A stretch of 12,959 bases of DNA, from assembly GCA_027014065.1 (NCBI GenBank), contig JALWEL010000078.1, positions 1 to 12,959 of the forward strand, given 5' to 3'. Below, piece after piece: positions 12,211-12,959 of this stretch. Made by a program: the position numbers and the translations under genes. This DNA comes from DHVE2 group archaeon (GTDB lineage Archaea > Thermoplasmatota > Thermoplasmata > Thermoplasmatales > Aciduliprofundaceae). Under the pieces are notes generated by a model. The model did not search any database. It was given only the letters and a program-made list of their open reading frames with translations, and was not told the origin of the DNA. The stretch's first letter is position 1; each line of letters opens with the position of its first letter.

Positions 12211-12708
12211 ATGGCAGAGAACGCAATATACAGGGTTAAGATGAGGAGAAGAAGGGAAGGAAAAACCGATTACAGAAAGCGTTTGGCGTTACTCAAATCA
12301 GGAATGCCGAGGGCTGTTGTTAGAAAAACGAATAGCAGGGTAATAGTTCAGATAGTGGAATATCATGAGGATGGAGATAGGATCCTCGTGAATGTCACCT
12401 CGGACATGCTCAAAAAGCACGGATGGAATCGCTCCTACAAAAGCATTCCCGCCGCTTACTTAGCAGGTTACCTTGCGGGAAAGGAAGCTTTGAAGAAGAA
12501 CATAAATGAGGCAGTTCTCGATATCGGGCGCCATCCTGCTATTGCGGGTTCTAAACTTTTTGCGGCCCTTAAAGGCTTGGTGGATGCCGGAGTCGAAATC
12601 CCTCACAGCGAAGAGGTATATCCATCCGACGAGAGAATAGTGGGAAAGCACATTGGCGAGGATGTGGAAAAAATGTTCAACGAAGTCAAATCTAAGCTGG
12701 AGGTATGA
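12211..12708 (+). CDS. rpl18: Large subunit ribosomal protein uL18
   Basis: Binds 5S rRNA together with uL5. About 165 residues: YRVKMRRRREGKTDYRKRLA, then LKSGMPRAVVRKTNSRVIVQ, the expected archaeal N-terminal pattern; later RSYKSIPAAYLAGYLAGKEA and DIGRHPAIAGSKLFAALKGL with GLVDAGVEIPHSEEVYPSDE. ATG 12211 lies 7 bases after GGAGG; the in-frame ATG 12205 overlaps the eL19 stop and is only one base from GGAGG. The stop TGA at 12706-12708 lies in GGAGGTATGA before uS5. Confidence 0.96.
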   Translation: MAENAIYRVKMRRRREGKTDYRKRLALLKSGMPRAVVRKTNSRVIVQIVEYHEDGDRILVNVTSDMLKKHGWNRSYKSIPAAYLAGYLAGKEALKKNINEAVLDIGRHPAIAGSKLFAALKGLVDAGVEIPHSEEVYPSDERIVGKHIGEDVEKMFNEVKSKLEV

Positions 12709-12710
12709 AT

Positions 12711-12959
12711 ATGACTTGGGAACCCAAAACAAGGTTAGGCAAACTGGTTGCCGAGGGAAAGATAACCTCCATGTCGCAGGCTCTCAGGAGCAATCTGCCA
12801 CTCAGGGAGCCGGAGATAGTGGACGCGCTTTTAGGCGATACGCTTCAGGATGAGGTTATAGACGTTCGCATGGTTCAAAGAATGACCGATAGTGGCCGGA
12901 GGACGAAGTTCTCCGTGATGGTTGCCGTGGGCAATGGAGACGGATTTGTAGGAATTGGA
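12711..12959 (+). CDS. rps5: Small subunit ribosomal protein uS5 (N-terminal part, cut by window edge)
   Basis: Located at the mRNA entry side of the small subunit and important for decoding accuracy. The first 83 codons are visible and open at the window end: WEPKTRLGKLVAEGKITSMS, then LPLREPEIVDALLGDTLQDE and VQRMTDSGRRTKFSVMVAVG with GNGDGFVGIG, the archaeal uS5 signature leading into the double-stranded RNA-binding-like fold. ATG 12711 lies 7 bases after GGAGG (12699-12703). An in-frame ATG at 12705 overlaps the uL18 stop and lies one base after GGAGG. Expected next genes are uL30, uL15 and secY, outside the window. Confidence 0.95.
   Translation, partial: MTWEPKTRLGKLVAEGKITSMSQALRSNLPLREPEIVDALLGDTLQDEVIDVRMVQRMTDSGRRTKFSVMVAVGNGDGFVGIG

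Noticed and set aside
1..12959. CRISPR arrays, insertion sequences, attachment sites, tRNA or rRNA genes
   Set aside because: No direct repeat arrays, inverted-repeat ends, transposase or integrase frames, or RNA gene signatures were seen; low-complexity Lys/Glu coding tracts are the only repeat-like sequence.

Overview
The window is archaeal. It is dominated by the long ribosomal protein cluster (S10/spc type) in archaeal order and with archaeal-only members: eS4, eL32, eL19, and the RNase P protein Rnp1 between uL29 and uS17. The other genes are also archaeal or archaeal-type: an archaeal-type glutamyl-tRNA synthetase and aIF5A with a hypusination loop. TTTATATA promoter boxes and frequent GAGGTGA Shine-Dalgarno sites fit a euryarchaeon. 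The gene set and the absence of an eIF1/SUI1 gene beside rnp1 suggest a Thermoplasmatota relative (for example the Aciduliprofundum/DHVE2 side), but this placement is an inference.

Left part (1-2635). On the minus strand is the N-terminal part of glutamyl-tRNA synthetase, cut by the window edge. Divergent from it across 79 bases is a small HAD-family phosphatase on the plus strand. Converging on the phosphatase, with 3' ends overlapping by 26 bases, is a two-gene minus-strand unit: aIF5A followed one base later by an agmatinase-family ureohydrolase. aIF5A is modified from a polyamine, and ureohydrolases of this family supply polyamine precursors, so the pair makes biological sense.

Control region (2582-2808). 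Two TTTATATA boxes lie 58 bases apart between aIF5A and the ribosomal operon. The right-hand box predicts a transcript starting near 2701. The first ~90 nt of that transcript can fold into a compact three-way junction (closing stem 2704-2716 with 2779-2792, plus two hairpins), ending just before the uL3 Shine-Dalgarno. This is the most interesting element in the window: a probable structured mRNA leader, possibly for autoregulation of the operon.

Operon (2809-12959). Twenty-one tightly packed plus-strand genes: uL3, uL4, uL23, uL2, uS19, uL22, uS3, uL29, rnp1, uS17, uL14, uL24, eS4, uL5, uS14, uS8, uL6, eL32, eL19, uL18 and the start of uS5. Nearly every junction fuses the stop codon with the next Shine-Dalgarno or start codon, which implies strong translational coupling. 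Two proteins carry unusual charged tails. uS3 has a Lys/Glu tail of about 82 residues whose last 23 residues overlap uL29 out of frame. uL24 has a Glu/Ser tail of 45 residues, and the next gene's ribosome binding site lies inside its coding sequence. No mobile elements, CRISPR arrays, tRNA or rRNA genes were seen. Apart from the leader, the tails and the junction design, this is a conserved housekeeping region.
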